From Tomocerus qinae (Eukaryota > Arthropoda > Collembola > Entomobryomorpha > Tomoceridae): DNA of 64,000 nucleotides. Made by a program: the position numbers and the translations under genes. Every line of letters begins with the position of its first letter. Position 1 is the stretch's first letter. Positions 14,101 to 26,012 of the stretch are shown here, piece after piece. The notes under the pieces are model-generated. The model was given only the letters and a program-made list of their open reading frames with translations, was not told the DNA's origin and ran no database searches. The stretch is from NCBI GenBank assembly GCA_020055645.1, contig CM034548.1, positions 48,290,296-48,354,295 of the forward strand, given 5' to 3'.

Positions 14101-17100
14101 TATCTTGGCAATATAAATAATTTTCTGGGGAAAATATTGTTACGAAATAATTTTATTGCAAAACAAGCAAATTCGCCTTCAGCAAACTGCATATCAGTAT
14201 CGATAATGCGATTAGAAGCACCATGAGTCGAAGCAATACTGACAACTGACATATAATATTATTGCAATATTATTAGAAGTTTGTCAGTAGATCTTTCATA
14301 AATTATATTTTTGTATTTCTGTTTGAATCTCAATTACAGCTTTTATTCATGGAATCGGGAAGAAATGGCATGCACTATTAAATGACCAACGATTTAGCTA
14401 CAGTCGGTTAGGCAAAAAATTTCTTGTTAAAATTGACAAAGAGTGAGTTTGACAAGGCAAGAGAGTTAGTTTGGAAAAATAAAAATTATAATCTGAAACA
14501 ATGGACATGTGATATTTATAACTGGTTTACGCATATTATGAATAAGTTTGGATCTGAATACCAATCTTCCAGGGATGACATAATAACCTAATATGTATTC
14601 CAGACATTAATCTTGCAAGGCTACTGTCCAAATTCATTGGAACATTGGAAGTATAACCCTTTAATAAAATAACTCATTTCTAAACGCCATCACCAAAGGT
14701 ATTTATTAGGAGCCAAGAAGCTGCAATGCCCCATCAATCCGAAAAAAGGAATATGTTTTTCAAAAGGTCAAAAATAATAAAATTGTTTCTCGATTCGCCT
14801 GAAAATGCTACATTTTCACAATTATTTGTCGCGCCCCTTCAGCAAATTCTTAGAAACGTGCCTGGCCATAAAACTTATGCTTTACAAGGCATTGTATTTT
14901 ATATTCATTACGGTGTTGTATTCTACTTCGATTAGAAATAAAATGATTTCACATTTTTTGGATATTTCGATTTGCCAAATCAATCTCGAATAAAAGTTTT
15001 GCCAAAACTGAACTTACAAGCATGCAGTAAAACCGTAAAAATACAGATTTTCAAACGTGTTAAATACACAATTTGATTTGTAAATGCTAAAGCATTGAAG
15101 CAATTATTTATTTCGAACTTATTTCGAAATAAGTTAATGAGAAACTGAAAGTTCCAATATTTTTGCTTTAGAAATGGATCCTTAATTAAAGCATTGGTTT
15201 CCTAACATCGCAACCTTGAGTCACAGTACTTTAAAATAAGTACGTATAAGATAATTTTAGATGTCAGGAAACACAGGATCCTACAATTAATTGAATAGAA
15301 AAACAAATAGTGCTGCAAATCTGGTATGGGCTGTTGAGATTAATTGATATCGTAGCTTTTTTCGATATTGTTGTTACTCTGAACGTAACTTAACAGCTTC
15401 ACATTTAGTAGGCCAAACAGAAACGTTTTTAACTGCCAATTATCGACACTGACAATCAATTTCCTGGACAATGTCACAACAACTATGGTTTTCCTGCTTC
15501 TGTAATATTTATACAAGTTAGGACATACACAGCCATAGAAGATAGGAACATTCTGGGACTAATTTTTATTTGGGATCATCTGTCCTCTTTCCCTTAAGAC
15601 GTCAGTCTTCTTATGACGATATCTTATTACCATTATAACAACCACCAATAATATTTATAATTTCTTGGTCTCCCTGTATTTAACAGATATACGTACCCTA
15701 CCTAGTACTAAAAATCCCTATAAATAGTAAATTTTCGTAGTATTAAATCACATGCATCAATACATATGTTCATTTTCACTAATTATCTAGACTTCTAAAA
15801 CCAAAACATATACGTTACTGCTGTTGATGAAAATCTGGTATGATACTTCTGTAAAATATGAAATATAATATGGTATTACATAAAAGTAAGAATTCTAATT
15901 GTGATATATGTAATTGCTCAATGCTGAGCAATTATTTATAACTCATGGCAAATGAAATAGCCAGTAAGATGACAAGTAAGACTCACATAAAGTTAGCCCA
16001 TTTTGAAAGAGGAAAGACGAAATAGACAGTTTTATAATTGTATACAGGCGCGTATCCAGAAATTTTGTCATGGCAAGGGCAACCAAAAAAGTGACAAAAA
16101 TAGGGAGAAAAGTTTTAATTTTTAGCCTTTTGGGAAAAAACTTCTCTTTTTCCCAGATTTAGGGGGGGGGCGCCTCCTTACTGGATACGCGCTTGATAGT
16201 ATACAAGTAATGCGAATAAATTCGGAATAATATTATTTTAATGTTATAATCGTATTTGCTGTGGCAGTGAATCATGGCTAGTTGGGTTACTATAACTAAA
16301 TTACTACACCAAACTACGATTTTTCTGCTATAACATAAACGCTGACTTTTTTCTTAGACGTATCTATTAATATCACCGTGCTGTCGCCTCCGCGCGATTA
16401 TTTGCCATTTTTGTCTTATTTACGTCATTTTAGTCCTCCGCGAAATTCAGGTATGTAATTCTGTTCTGTATTCTCCGTGAGAAGTAAAAAAATTGTCATG
16501 TATCACATATTTTTATAGGGGCTATTTATCTCTAAAAGCCACTGGACTTTTTTAAAATTAAATGGTTTATGAAGTGGAATAAATGCCTGCAAGCACGTAT
16601 TTAGTAGGGGGGCGGGGGGGGCGCAGCGCCCCCCCTAAATCTGAGAAAAAGAGAGGATTTTTTCCAAAAATTGCAAAAAATTTTCGCGCTTCGCGCGAAT
16701 ATGTCTTCTTTTTGGTATTATTTTGGCTTCCGCCCCCCCTTGCACAAATTTCTAGATACGTGCCTGAATGCCTGCGAATTTGACAAACTCGTCTCTTTCT
16801 CTGTTGTATGGAAAGATGAAAGAAATTGGCTCCTTGAGAATTTTCTGCTCTATTTTTTCAGCTCCTACATTTTGAAATCGGTTACCCCAAATCGGGGTTA
16901 TCAATGTTGTGTTTTTCTATGCCTTTCTTTGCGGTTACACTAGACTATGCCCATTTTTACTACGTGGAATAAGGGCGCCAATTTAAAATTAAGTCACATT
17001 TTACTGCTTGGGATCAAGCACCCCGTAGTAAAATTACTCGTTGCTGCTGGTTGCTACGCAACCGTATTATTGAGGCAGCTATAAGGTCACTAGTCTACGG

Positions 17101-20100
17101 TCTTTAAAAGTACATACATCCGATGAACTCTAACTAAACCATTCTCTGGTCTTTGAAAGTCTATCAAGTGGACTCTGTCTGAGACACTAATACTTATTGT
17201 GTAGCCATTAAATATTTAGACGAAAAAAATGCTGCGCCTCATTTTAGCCTAGTTTAACATGGAGCCTGGGGCGCAGCATTTTTTTTCGTCCAGTTTTAAA
17301 AAAACGCGAGAGTACATACTCCATCACAGAATTTCTGAATATTAGTGATGTGTTTTTACGTAGTGATTTTGAACAGCATAATAAAATTACACAAAGTTCT
17401 TACGCTTGCCTGAAATCTGATACATTACCGAGGAATTTTTCTAATGCGCAACTCCAGTTCAAGATTATACTGTTAATTAGTAAGTATAATAATGAAGCTT
17501 GTAAAAATTCTGGAATAAATGACAATGGTTCAGCATTCAGCAATTAAAGAAAGCACAGGAATAAAGTGACCACGCCCAAAGAAAGACTACTGAAATAGCA
17601 GAAAGGTGTTTTAGTTCAGAATCAGAATAGTATATATATATATATATAGCATGGCCCCAGCCATTGGCTCGTCACTGTCTACGGTCGAGTCACTTTCACC
17701 TACTATTTACTATAGTACCTATGTATTTAATTATGAATGTCATGTTCTATAGGCCACTGGCTCGAAACATTAAAATAAATAAAATACAACTTACTACATG
17801 ATCTGATACACCTAAGTAAACATACTAATTAATCGGCTATACATATTATCAAAATCGGGCGAGCTCATAATGTATATGATGCAAATTCAATTTAGGATTA
17901 TTTTTGGTTTTTGCATTAGGATAACTGCTCTGACGCACAGCCATGCATAGAAGTATTACATACAACGTAATCTCTGCTACGTTAATCTCTCTTAGCCTAA
18001 ATTAAAAGTGTTTCTAAGCACAAGAGAGAAAATTGCGGTTTCTGGTATAAAATGTGTTTTAATTTGAACGCCAGATTTTTTGAGTTATTGTGCAAGCTAC
18101 ATTTTATTTGAGAAAACGCAGCATTTTTAAAATGTCTTTGGGCAGCCGCGTGACCAATTGTTGGTTGTGGGAGTGACGACAGATGAGTTTGGAAAGAGAC
18201 CCAAGCCCAGGATGCTCCTTCCATTTGTGACTATTGACTATCAGGTGCTGATTTGAGTGAGGTACTTAATGAACTTCTCCAAGGTGACTGAAGAGAAAGT
18301 CAATGATCGTAAGGCGGTGAGTGAAGCACAAAGCCCTTTGCATAAACATACGCAAGACATACCCTGGGAGAGAGGAATGAAGAGATTAAGAAGGGAAGTT
18401 GTCCTGCGAGACCCTTTGCTTGACCGAATCTCTTCTGAGAGATCAACGTTACCTTCGCGTTTCTTCACCTCACCGGACGTGCGCTGCTCTCCGTTGCACA
18501 TTTTGTCATCTGCTTCCACTGCCTCTCCGCCCCCGCCCTTGTCAGCACTCCCAACATCCTCAACTTCCACTAAGCCTGTCATCACAAACCAGTCGCCCAT
18601 TAGCTACAACTAGTAGCTACCGTGTACTATAGTACGATTCTAAATAATAGGGAGTTGGAAATTCTGAGAGGTTAGCTGCAATGGGTTTCAGAAATAACAA
18701 AATAAATAATAAAATTGTAATAGGACCATGCTTCGTTTTTATTGAAATTTTCAGGTCGTCAAGGATTTAAGACATGAATTTCTAATTCTGCAAAATGACC
18801 TTTCAAAATTTAATACATTGAGAGAGCCTGGGTCAACTCCCTTTTATTTTGAATCGTACTATAGTTACTAGCTTAGTAGCTAGTAACTAGTACACGATAT
18901 GACTTAAATGCAATCAAAATGCGGCTTAAAGCAATTCTACATGATGAATTATCCTGAGCAACACAAAACGAGTTCTAAGTAATCACGTCAACAAAAACTC
19001 ACCAGGTCGATCGTTTCCAGTGGCTTTGGCGGTGACAAATTGCTCCAGTAAACTGTCCGCTGTCAACTGTGTACATTGACGTCGGAATTCTACATGAACC
19101 TTTACCAAAGAAAAAAATTCATTAATATGAATTTCACAAAGGAAATTAAATTGAAAAACTGTCCCCTTCTGATCACATTCTTATACTTCGGTGAATGACT
19201 TTTAATTTTAACAAAATATTTGTGGACTTCGGTAGCTTAATTAATTTATGCTCCCATCTGATAAGGTTACTAATAAGTTCATTAAGATAAACAAAATTCA
19301 ACAAATATGAAAAGGATGTAATTTGACTTGAGCATTAGTTAATTTAGGAAAAGGAAAAAAATGTGAAAACCAAAACATGTAATTTAAAAATATTTTAACG
19401 ATGTGTATCCTACGCTATTTTAGATTCTACACTACAATGTATCTCCTTTACGGTGACTATATATAACATGCAAAATAAGATAGAAAAGTAAAAATAAATG
19501 TAAAATCTAGCATTGTTGTTTAAATAGCAGTTTGCAAATACCTGTCCAATCATGTCATGGTTATTGTCCAACACTGTGGCATATGTTTCCAAGAACTCTT
19601 TCATTTGGGATAAATGCAGAAGTTCCACATCTTGAAAATGCTGAAATTGTAAGTAAAAAATAAATTATTTCTATACTAAATTAATCATTATTTAGCAAAG
19701 TTAATTAAAAGGCAAGCCAAATGGCTTTTAAAATCTGGACACAAATTTTGACTTTCAAATCCTAAAGAAATTATCACGAACGTGTAAATTACTTGTTAGT
19801 AGACGTACTATTCTAGTATTTATAACGGTCAATAAACAGATGTTAGTTTTGACCTGTCTACCATTTATTATCTGAGGCTGTATCCCAGAACTTAGTGTCA
19901 ATGTCAATACTTGCATACTTGTTAACTTGATACATACCTTGGAGAAATTCAAATTCTGTAACCTAGGTGCCGATTCTGGTTACAGACTAAATTACTGTAA
20001 CTTTTGTAGCATTAACTTTCGAATACCTTGCAAGCCAAAGTCATTTTCCTTTCAAACTCATCTCGACAAGTAGAATATTTCTCCACCCATAATTTGTAAT

Positions 20101-21944
20101 CTTCATGAGCCTTTTTTGCCTTTGATTCCGCCTTTTCAATGTCTTTCTGAGATGCGCTTTCTTTCTGCAGCTTTTCTAATTCCAAAGCTTTTTGGTAGTA
20201 AAGTTCCTTAGCTTTCTGAACAGTAGAAGTGGTGTTTTGTATTAATTGAACAACTTCCAGAGTACCAGCCTCTTCTTCCTTAACTATTTTATATTTTTTT
20301 TGCAGTTCGTCTGCATATTTGGCAAGGTCTTTTACTAAATCTTGAACTTTTTGCATCATCTGTAAATGAATAGTAGCTAATTTTTCGGAAGAGGTCTTGA
20401 GAATTTGCCAGACTGGAGCAAACGTTCCATGAGGACATCCATTACTTGCTAACTTGGCCAACTTGGAGAGCGATTTAGAATGGGCCTCTTCCACGGACGA
20501 CCTTAAAAATATGTAAAATTTCTGTTGTTAATTAATGAAAAACACCACACACAGCAGTTGAATCTTCGTCGCATAAGAAAAATACATAGCATTAACAAGC
20601 AATTGTGGGCCAATTGATTTTTAAAATAATGTATGTAAAAATTAAAGATTTGCTAATTGCAAAGTTAACTTTAAAGAGATGCAAAGGCCAAGGAAAGTGC
20701 CGATCAAAATAAAGGGAAATAAAAACTTTAATACCATTATTTTATATTTATATAAACAGGTATTATTACTATATAGCTGCGGACCTAGCACAATGGACGT
20801 AAGTAAATTTTTAGCGACTGTGCATTGGCTCGAATTTCATCGACAGACCGTTGAGTAGTTAGTGGATCAATTTTTGATGCCTAAGCATGTTGAAGTGTAA
20901 AACAAAACCAGTACTGGTAGTCTAATCCTAATCTAATCATTACAAAACGATACGGACATACATACAACGTTCAATTATACAAGAATACCGACAAAATTCC
21001 ATGCGAATGTCTTTACGTTTATGTAGTAGTAAAGAAGTAAAGATGTATTAACTATTAGCCCCAGCTTGCATGAAACAATTTCAAAAGGCAGGCTTCTAGC
21101 ATAATCATGCGTATTGGTGTGCGTGCCTGAGCGCCACATGGAATTTAATTGACGGAGAGAGGGGCATCAAATACTATTTAGACAATTTTGCAATTTTTAG
21201 CCACTTTGGAAAAACGTAGATGTTTTTCTCATATTTAGGGTACGTCATGTCCCCCCTCTGGTCCCTATATATACGTGCCTGGTGGCCCCCGTCCACTCAA
21301 CATACATACAGACAAACAACATAAGGTAAACTTTTTGATTTACATTTTTGTTTTAAGATATAATAATTACTGATTCTTTTATTTGTTTCCAAAGGTTTTT
21401 ATCTCAAGAATACCATAAAATGAAAGAAAATTGTGCAATTGCAATTTGGAATTCTTCTAAACAGGTCCAACAAACTATCCCTAACCTTTGACTTTATTAA
21501 TCAGCGTAAACAATTAAGTCGTACCGATTTCCCAGGGGTGATGGCAATCACAAATACCATCGCGTGATGTTACTTATATCGACAAATGTCAACTGTCTCT
21601 TGAATTGCTTTATACTGCTAATTAAATACTGAATGACCATTTTGGGGGTACAGAATATAATACCGTTTCATACCTATTTTGAACTAAGATCAACATTGTC
21701 AATGGCGAGTAATGCGATTTAAATTAAATTACCTTTCACGAAAGTAGTCTGCCAATTCTTTGCTGGCTGTAACGCCATACTTCATATTGTGATAAAGGAC
21801 ATCAAATCCATTGTTTTTGGAGCCCTGTAATTTATTCAGTATGAATACAAATATTTAGCATTGACTATTGACCTTGATTAAGTGCATTTGCCCTCAATAA
21901 ATATTAAAGCTTACCCAAAAATGGTCTGTGAAATCGACAGTCAT
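2178..21944 (-). CDS. FCHO2: FCHO F-BAR / mu-homology endocytic adaptor (split gene)
   Basis: FCHO proteins bend membrane and recruit Eps15/intersectin and AP-2 at early clathrin pits. Exons in transcript order: 21915-21944, 21733-21824, 20027-20501, 19542-19640, 19003-19099, 18363-18575, 13234-13368 (cassette), 9013-9109, 8687-8820, 8490-8620, 8236-8419, 7935-8068, 7117-7325, 5889-6044, 4558-4681, 3508-3752, 2896-3013, 2535-2646, 2178-2251. All junctions are AG/GT and all phases agree, giving 953 codons including stop. Residues 1-264 are the F-BAR coiled coil (start [10 protein letters not shown]; motif GTFAPVW). The middle is acidic, Lys-rich and Pro/Ser-rich, with [10 protein letters not shown] and SSSDSDS blocks. 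From about residue 655 the mu-homology domain runs through [36 protein letters not shown] and [22 protein letters not shown]. Vertebrate FCHO1/2 are 810-890 residues. The chosen ATG gives the family's usual N-terminus. One invertebrate ortholog normally serves for FCHO1 and FCHO2, so the symbol is approximate. Confidence 0.93.
4024..4080. repeat. TTGCCTATG minisatellite
   Basis: A short imperfect tandem array of the words TTTGCCTATGTA and TTGCCTTTGCC lies in the FCHO intron between exons 3508-3752 and 4558-4681. Confidence 0.6.
4770..5144. mobile_element. Possible hAT-like remnant with GTGTTCCGAAT ends
   Basis: The left end GTGTTCCGAAT is repeated inverted at the right end as ATTCGAAACAC (one mismatch). 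TTCGG/CCGAA words cluster near both ends, as in subterminal repeats of hAT elements. I see no target-site duplication, so the call is weak. It lies in the intron 4682-5888 of FCHO. Confidence 0.35.
6706..6973. mobile_element. Possible DNA transposon remnant rich in GCTGGCTGG
   Basis: The ends are loosely inverted (GACCCTATCAATGTTC at left; GAACATAGGACCCTG at right). Subterminal GCCAGCC/GGCTGGCTGG words face each other in inverted orientation. No target duplication was found. It lies in the FCHO intron between exons 5889-6044 and 7117-7325. Confidence 0.35.
7717..7836. mobile_element. Fragment of the CAGGCACG hAT-like MITE family
   Basis: The sequence has the family's recognisable core (CAATTTTTGGCC, AAATTTAGGGGGCGCC) and finishes with TCGTGCCTGG. 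Better copies lie at 16045-16195 and 16590-16766. The left end is eroded. It lies in the intron between FCHO exons 7117-7325 and 7935-8068. Confidence 0.5.
9182..9322. mobile_element. Small inverted-repeat element
   Basis: Terminal inverted repeats TTCCACAGATGAGG (9182-9195) and CCTCATCTGTGAAA (9309-9322) have one mismatch. A second inner pair, TGCATCCGAT and ATCGGATG, also faces inward. It lies just upstream of FCHO exon 9013-9109, inside the long intron. Confidence 0.5.
10534..10648. mobile_element. Hairpin-type element in FCHO intron
   Basis: The left arm CGGTAGGCTAATGAATTTA is inverted at the right as AATATGAGCCTACCG, with small differences. The spacing and AT-rich core suggest a short foldback element. 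No target duplication was identified. Confidence 0.4.
13234..13368 (-). CDS. Probable FCHO cassette exon (45 codons, Ser/Asn-rich)
   Basis: This minus-strand segment is bounded by a good acceptor (pyrimidine-rich, TTTTTGCAG) and a GTAAAA donor. It is exactly 135 nt long and phase 1 at both ends, matching exon 18363-18575 before it and exon 9013-9109 after it, so it can be skipped without changing frame. It encodes a low-complexity Ser/Asn/Gly/Lys stretch (about residues 336-380). I know no counterpart in vertebrate FCHO proteins. It sits alone between introns of about 5.0 and 4.1 kb. It could be a real alternative exon or a chance open segment; the phase match is the main support. Confidence 0.55.
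14820..14863. mobile_element. Solo end fragment of the CAGGCACG MITE family
   Basis: The sequence resembles the right end of the copy at 16590-16766: a C-rich run, then CAAATTCTTAGAAACGTGCCTGG. Only the terminus is present. Confidence 0.4.
16045..16195. mobile_element. hAT-like MITE with 8-bp target duplication
   Basis: A 151-bp element starts CAGGCGCGTATCCAG and ends with the inverted CTGGATACGCGCTTG. The flanks ATTGTATA (16037-16044) and ATAGTATA (16196-16203) match at 7 of 8 positions, as expected for an 8-bp hAT duplication. It has no coding capacity. Confidence 0.75.
16590..16766. mobile_element. hAT-like MITE with perfect 8-bp target duplication
   Basis: A 177-bp element with ends CAAGCACGTATTTAG and CTAGATACGTGCCTG is flanked on both sides by the identical octamer AATGCCTG (16582-16589 and 16767-16774). 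The inside is G/C-run rich (TAGGGGGGCGGGG, CCGCCCCCCC). It belongs to the same family as 16045-16195 and 31853-32023. Confidence 0.85.
17219..17290. repeat. 72-bp hairpin
   Basis: The arm GACGAAAAAAATGCTGCGCC (17219-17238) is repeated inverted at 17270-17290 (GGCGCAGC, a T-run, then CGTC) around a loop of about 31 bases. It could be a tiny foldback element. Confidence 0.7.
17630..17648. repeat. TA microsatellite
   Basis: An uninterrupted TA dinucleotide run lies in the long FCHO intron. Confidence 0.8.
18613..18898. mobile_element. Inverted-repeat element with GTACTATAGTACGATTC arms
   Basis: The left arm at 18613-18656 includes CTATAGTACGATTC and ATAGGGAGTT. The right arm at 18834-18898 carries the inverse (AACTCCCTTTTATT, GAATCGTACTATAG). 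The element lies in the short intron between FCHO exons 19003-19099 and 18363-18575. The arms differ near the tips, where the right side has extra CTAGTAACTAG repeats. Confidence 0.55.
20799..21045. repeat. Dispersed repeat, copy 1 (TTTAGCGACTGTGCATTGG)
   Basis: This stretch in the FCHO intron shares an ordered series of words with 58375-58640: TAGCGACTG.GCATTGGC, CGAATTTCAT, AGACCGTTGA, TTACGGACATA-type text, CCCATGCG, and GTTTATGTAG. Related scraps occur near 57930, 6560 and 59080-59440. The family has no visible coding potential or inverted termini and may be SINE-like. Confidence 0.5.
21120..21281. mobile_element. Degraded CAGGCACG-family MITE
   Basis: Copy in the FCHO intron ending TATATATACGTGCCTGG, with the family core CAATTTTTAGCCACTTTGG and ATATTTAGGG. 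The left end is worn (GTGCGTGCCTGAGCGCC). No target duplication was identified. Confidence 0.45.
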
Positions 21945-22146
21945 ACTTAAGTTCAATAAAATATCAGATGACTCGGAATAACTGGACAACTACTGCTCCA
22001 ATTGCACTCTATCAACCGCAGAAAACGTAGCAGAGAGTGAAATGAACATGGAAACCGAAGCAATAAATTATAGATTATTTTTTGTTGTGAGCAGCAGAGA
22101 AGAAGAACTAAAAACAAATCTTCTTATCTTGTCTTCGATTATAGAG

Positions 22147-22164
22147 TCTTCTTCTTCTTCTTCT
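22147..22164. repeat. TCT microsatellite
   Basis: A TCT trinucleotide run lies about 200 bases upstream of the FCHO start codon. Confidence 0.75.
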
Positions 22165-25100
22165 TTATTATGTGTTTAAGAAATCGAATTCCTGACATCG
22201 GAAAATATCTACACAAATCCAGAAAAAATAAATCTTGGTAGAAACAAAACCGGGTAACCCAGCATCTAGAATTAATTTTTGTATTTCAACACCAATTCAC
22301 GTTGTGATGGAACTATTAAGGACCACTTATTTACCAGTGGAATTTGCACTTATTAGTCATTAGTGGGTGAGTTCACTATCTAAACTCGGGACCACGAAAC
22401 TAAAATAAAATAACACCCATTAGTCGACTTTCGCTCAGCCAAACACAACGTAAAAATGGTGTAAATAAATGTAAATGTATCTAAATAAATTTTAATTTAC
22501 GAATGAAAATTGTTGCAAGAAGTAGCTATTTTACATGTACACTATTTGACTTATAACATGGGCATTAGGCATTAACCAATAAAGAACTAATGGAGACAAT
22601 AACCTCCTTTACTTACTAATTATTATTAATTTATCCTTAAATCATTACAACATATTTTATTACTTCGTATAATTTACTGCTTGTGTTAAGATGCGCAATT
22701 CCACCAGCATACCTCCATGGCTACAATATATAACCACCTCTATAATGTTAAGTGGTATATACAGATATATTTCACCATATACCATTTAGAAAAGTTTACC
22801 GGCTAAGCCGGAAACTCAAAGAATTCGACAGAATTGTCTTGAATAAGATAACTTGTGCTAACTAACTTGCGGAAAGCGGAGGCAATGATTAATTTGCTGT
22901 GTAAAAATGATTATGTGGCAGTGGGATAAACATGTTCAATAAACAATGGAGTCCATAAAGTTATTTCTATTGGGTCCTCTACTCAGCCTCTATTTCAAAG
23001 TCATGGTCAAGTATCAACAGCTATTTTATAACTCGAAAATTAAAACTACTAATTTAAAAACATTGAAGTCTGATGATTAAATCTCGTACCATTTTTATCG
23101 ACTTTTGAAAAATCTAATGTCCAATGTCTTATCTAGCTTAAATATATGTGATTACAAGCAGAAGTTCAGAGTTCTTTACAATGATTCATAGTTTAGTCCT
23201 AAACCTCTTTAGAAGTATTTACTCTAATTTGATTGAAGTGTCAATTTCTAATGTCTAATTTGTAAACTATAACTGTAACAATAATTGTTGGCAATCAAAG
23301 TTTAAAAGCAAAACACTCAACAATTTCAATAATGTAATACATATATTAAGAATATTACAACAAAAAATTAATAATATCCATTTTAAATGGCTTTTGACAT
23401 TTTCCTATAATGGATAGGAAAATTTTCATCTGTAATTGAGAGCTCAAGGCCATTGTATAATAGGCAATTAATTCCCTGTCTCACCATCAACCATACTCAT
23501 CATACCCATCAATGTAGTCAGGTCGGGTCAGTCATTGTCACATTCAGGTTTTGTGAACGACCAGCAGAATGGGAACTCGTTAATCAACCTAAAATTCACT
23601 AAAGACATATTTGAATAATATTCCAGGACTACCTCTATTTGCCAGAGCTAATTCTTTTCTCTGGTAACCAAACCATTGACAAAGCGAAAGAGGGCGGATG
23701 AGCTTTTGTTTGGAAAAGATAAATTTTGTTCTTTCAATCAATTTTCTCTACGATTACTAAAATAAAAGAAAATTTGCACTGTGCTCAACAACCGAAATTC
23801 AATATCTACAACAATTAAAATCATATCAAAATTAATATTTTACGTAGATTTATTGTTAAAATTTTTATAAAACTTTTAAAAATCTAACAAATCCAATTTA
23901 TAGCGGAACAAGCAAAAATTAGGATCGGTCTGTATTTAATATTCATTACTAAAATTGGAAACCACAAAATCCAAATGATTTCTTTGTTTATAACGAGTAG
24001 TAAAGTACTTACGTCATAATAAATAACACCAAGATGACCAGGAATTGCTTTAAATTCCGGAATATTTAAGAACATATTATGACCTACTACTCAGGGATAG
24101 GCTGTGTTAAAGTAGAGACCTAATTGCTAAATATTGATTACAAATATTAATCAGTCAGCTTGATGGCTTGACGTCAAACGTTTTTTGTAGCAGATGACCA
24201 TAATACTCAAACACAAATAACACTGGATAAAATGGGCTGATATTATAATAATTACAAATGACTATCAATCAACAAGCAGAAGAGAACTGCCTTCTTTTCC
24301 TTCATTCATACATCCTCATATTATAGGCACATTATAATATATACGCAGAATCAGGTATACTATTATAGTTAGTGCATGTTCAATGTTTTGATGGTTGAAG
24401 GTCTAGTTGGTTGTCCCGTCTAACATCTAATTTTATTTAACTACTAATCTTCTCAAGTACTAAACCAAATCAACTCCCACCCAACAATAATATTATATAA
24501 TGACGTACTTTCCAAATCAACTACTTTTCACTTGTTAAGACAATCAAAAATACTGTCAGTCAACTGTAGTTCGTCACTTGTAACGTAATCCTTCCTTACC
24601 CTTATACTTACATTAATCATATTCAATACCAGCGGATGAATGCCTATTCAATTAGTGTTGGATATCCGACTATTTCACTGATAAAATGATTGATCAATCA
24701 TTAATTACTTTTTATATTTTATTCTTGCTTACAGATCAGTCATTTGATCTTTACCACACTGGCTTTATTGATAAACGGCTTGATTAAATGAGTTATCACT
24801 AACGCTGACTCTGACTACTTTGCTTTAATTATGGGAACATACTAATAATTAAAAAACTACATCAATCTAATTTTTAAATATTGAATATCAAATCTACAAA
24901 TAACAAAACAATATATTTCTGTCTGTAGGTTTAAAGATTCAGTCAAAATTGCTTACCACTTTTCAATGACCAACTAGAAAAATTTAATTATTGCGCATTG
25001 AACTTACTTTGACGATCCCAATTCAAATGTAATTTTCGAATTGACTTTTACTTAGCCACAGCCAGCCACTCTCATGCAGATAAACGGCAGAGCAGACACA

Positions 25101-25914
25101 CACAACTACTACACTACACAACTTACAACCAGGACGAACAAAACATTGACCTGTCCAACCACGATAGAAGAAGACACGTCCAATTTCGAATTTATATTTT
25201 CACGATAACTGTGATTTATTTACATTTAATACATAGTTATGATATAATATTCCTATCTGGAGTAGATCATCTTTAGATCATCTTGTGATCTTGATTCGTG
25301 ATATCCATTATCCTCTACACAAGGTAAGTTACACTGACTGACTGTACTGTACTATAATACTACACTACAATACAAACTAAAACACACACTCACTGCACTA
25401 ACACAACTGCTGATTCCGATTCCCATACCTGGGCGCGGCTCCGACCTACGGCCCGGCCTAAAAAGGGCCTAATAATATTTCCATTTTTCACTTGCTATAC
25501 TTTAGTATTTATTTTGAATAAACACACGTGAGTGAATGTGTATTTCATACAGGTAGTACTGCCGTAAGCACTAATTGGTTTTAAAATTTCAACATAAGGC
25601 TTCCCAACCATTTAAATTCTTTGTTGATAGATTTCTTAATAATATTTATTATTTTATAACAATTTGGCTATGGCTACTCAGTTGTGACCTGCGCACACCG
25701 GCACGTACTAAATTTAACCGGGGTATCCTTTAATTAAGTACACATATACTGAAAATCAAACAGATGGATCTCGTTAAGATAAGAAATATTGACAAAATCA
25801 GTAGTACATTCGCATAAGCTTTCGTTATTGGGTAATAACAATAACATTTTAAAGTTTAAATACGGAATTCGCTAGTCCCACAAATCGATTCATCCACCCG
25901 TACTTAAAAATTTT

Positions 25915-26012
25915 GACGTTTTCACGGTTAGGCACTTTTGGTGGGCCAACATAGATAGTCCACGTACCTTGGTCATGTTCTGCCCACCAAAAGTGCATAA
26001 CCGTGAAAACGT
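25915..26012. mobile_element. 98-bp foldback with 30-bp arms
   Basis: GACGTTTTCACGGTTAGGCA followed by CTTTTGGTGGG (25915-25945) is repeated almost perfectly inverted at 25983-26012 around a 37-base loop. Only one position in the arms differs visibly. Internal coding is absent. Confidence 0.75.

Larger units (their letters stand above)
13369..18362 (-). other. Longest FCHO intron, transposon-rich
   Basis: About 5.0 kb lies between exon 18363-18575 and the cassette exon. It contains two well-bounded hAT-like MITEs (16045-16195, 16590-16766), a fragment of the same family near 14820-14863, a short perfect-stem hairpin (17219-17290) and a TA microsatellite. No further coding exon was recognised. 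Confidence 0.6.

Noticed and set aside
18257..18613. 118-codon plus-strand ORF
   Set aside because: It is antisense to FCHO exon 18363-18575, whose phases and family resemblance fit the minus strand; the plus translation matches nothing I recognise.
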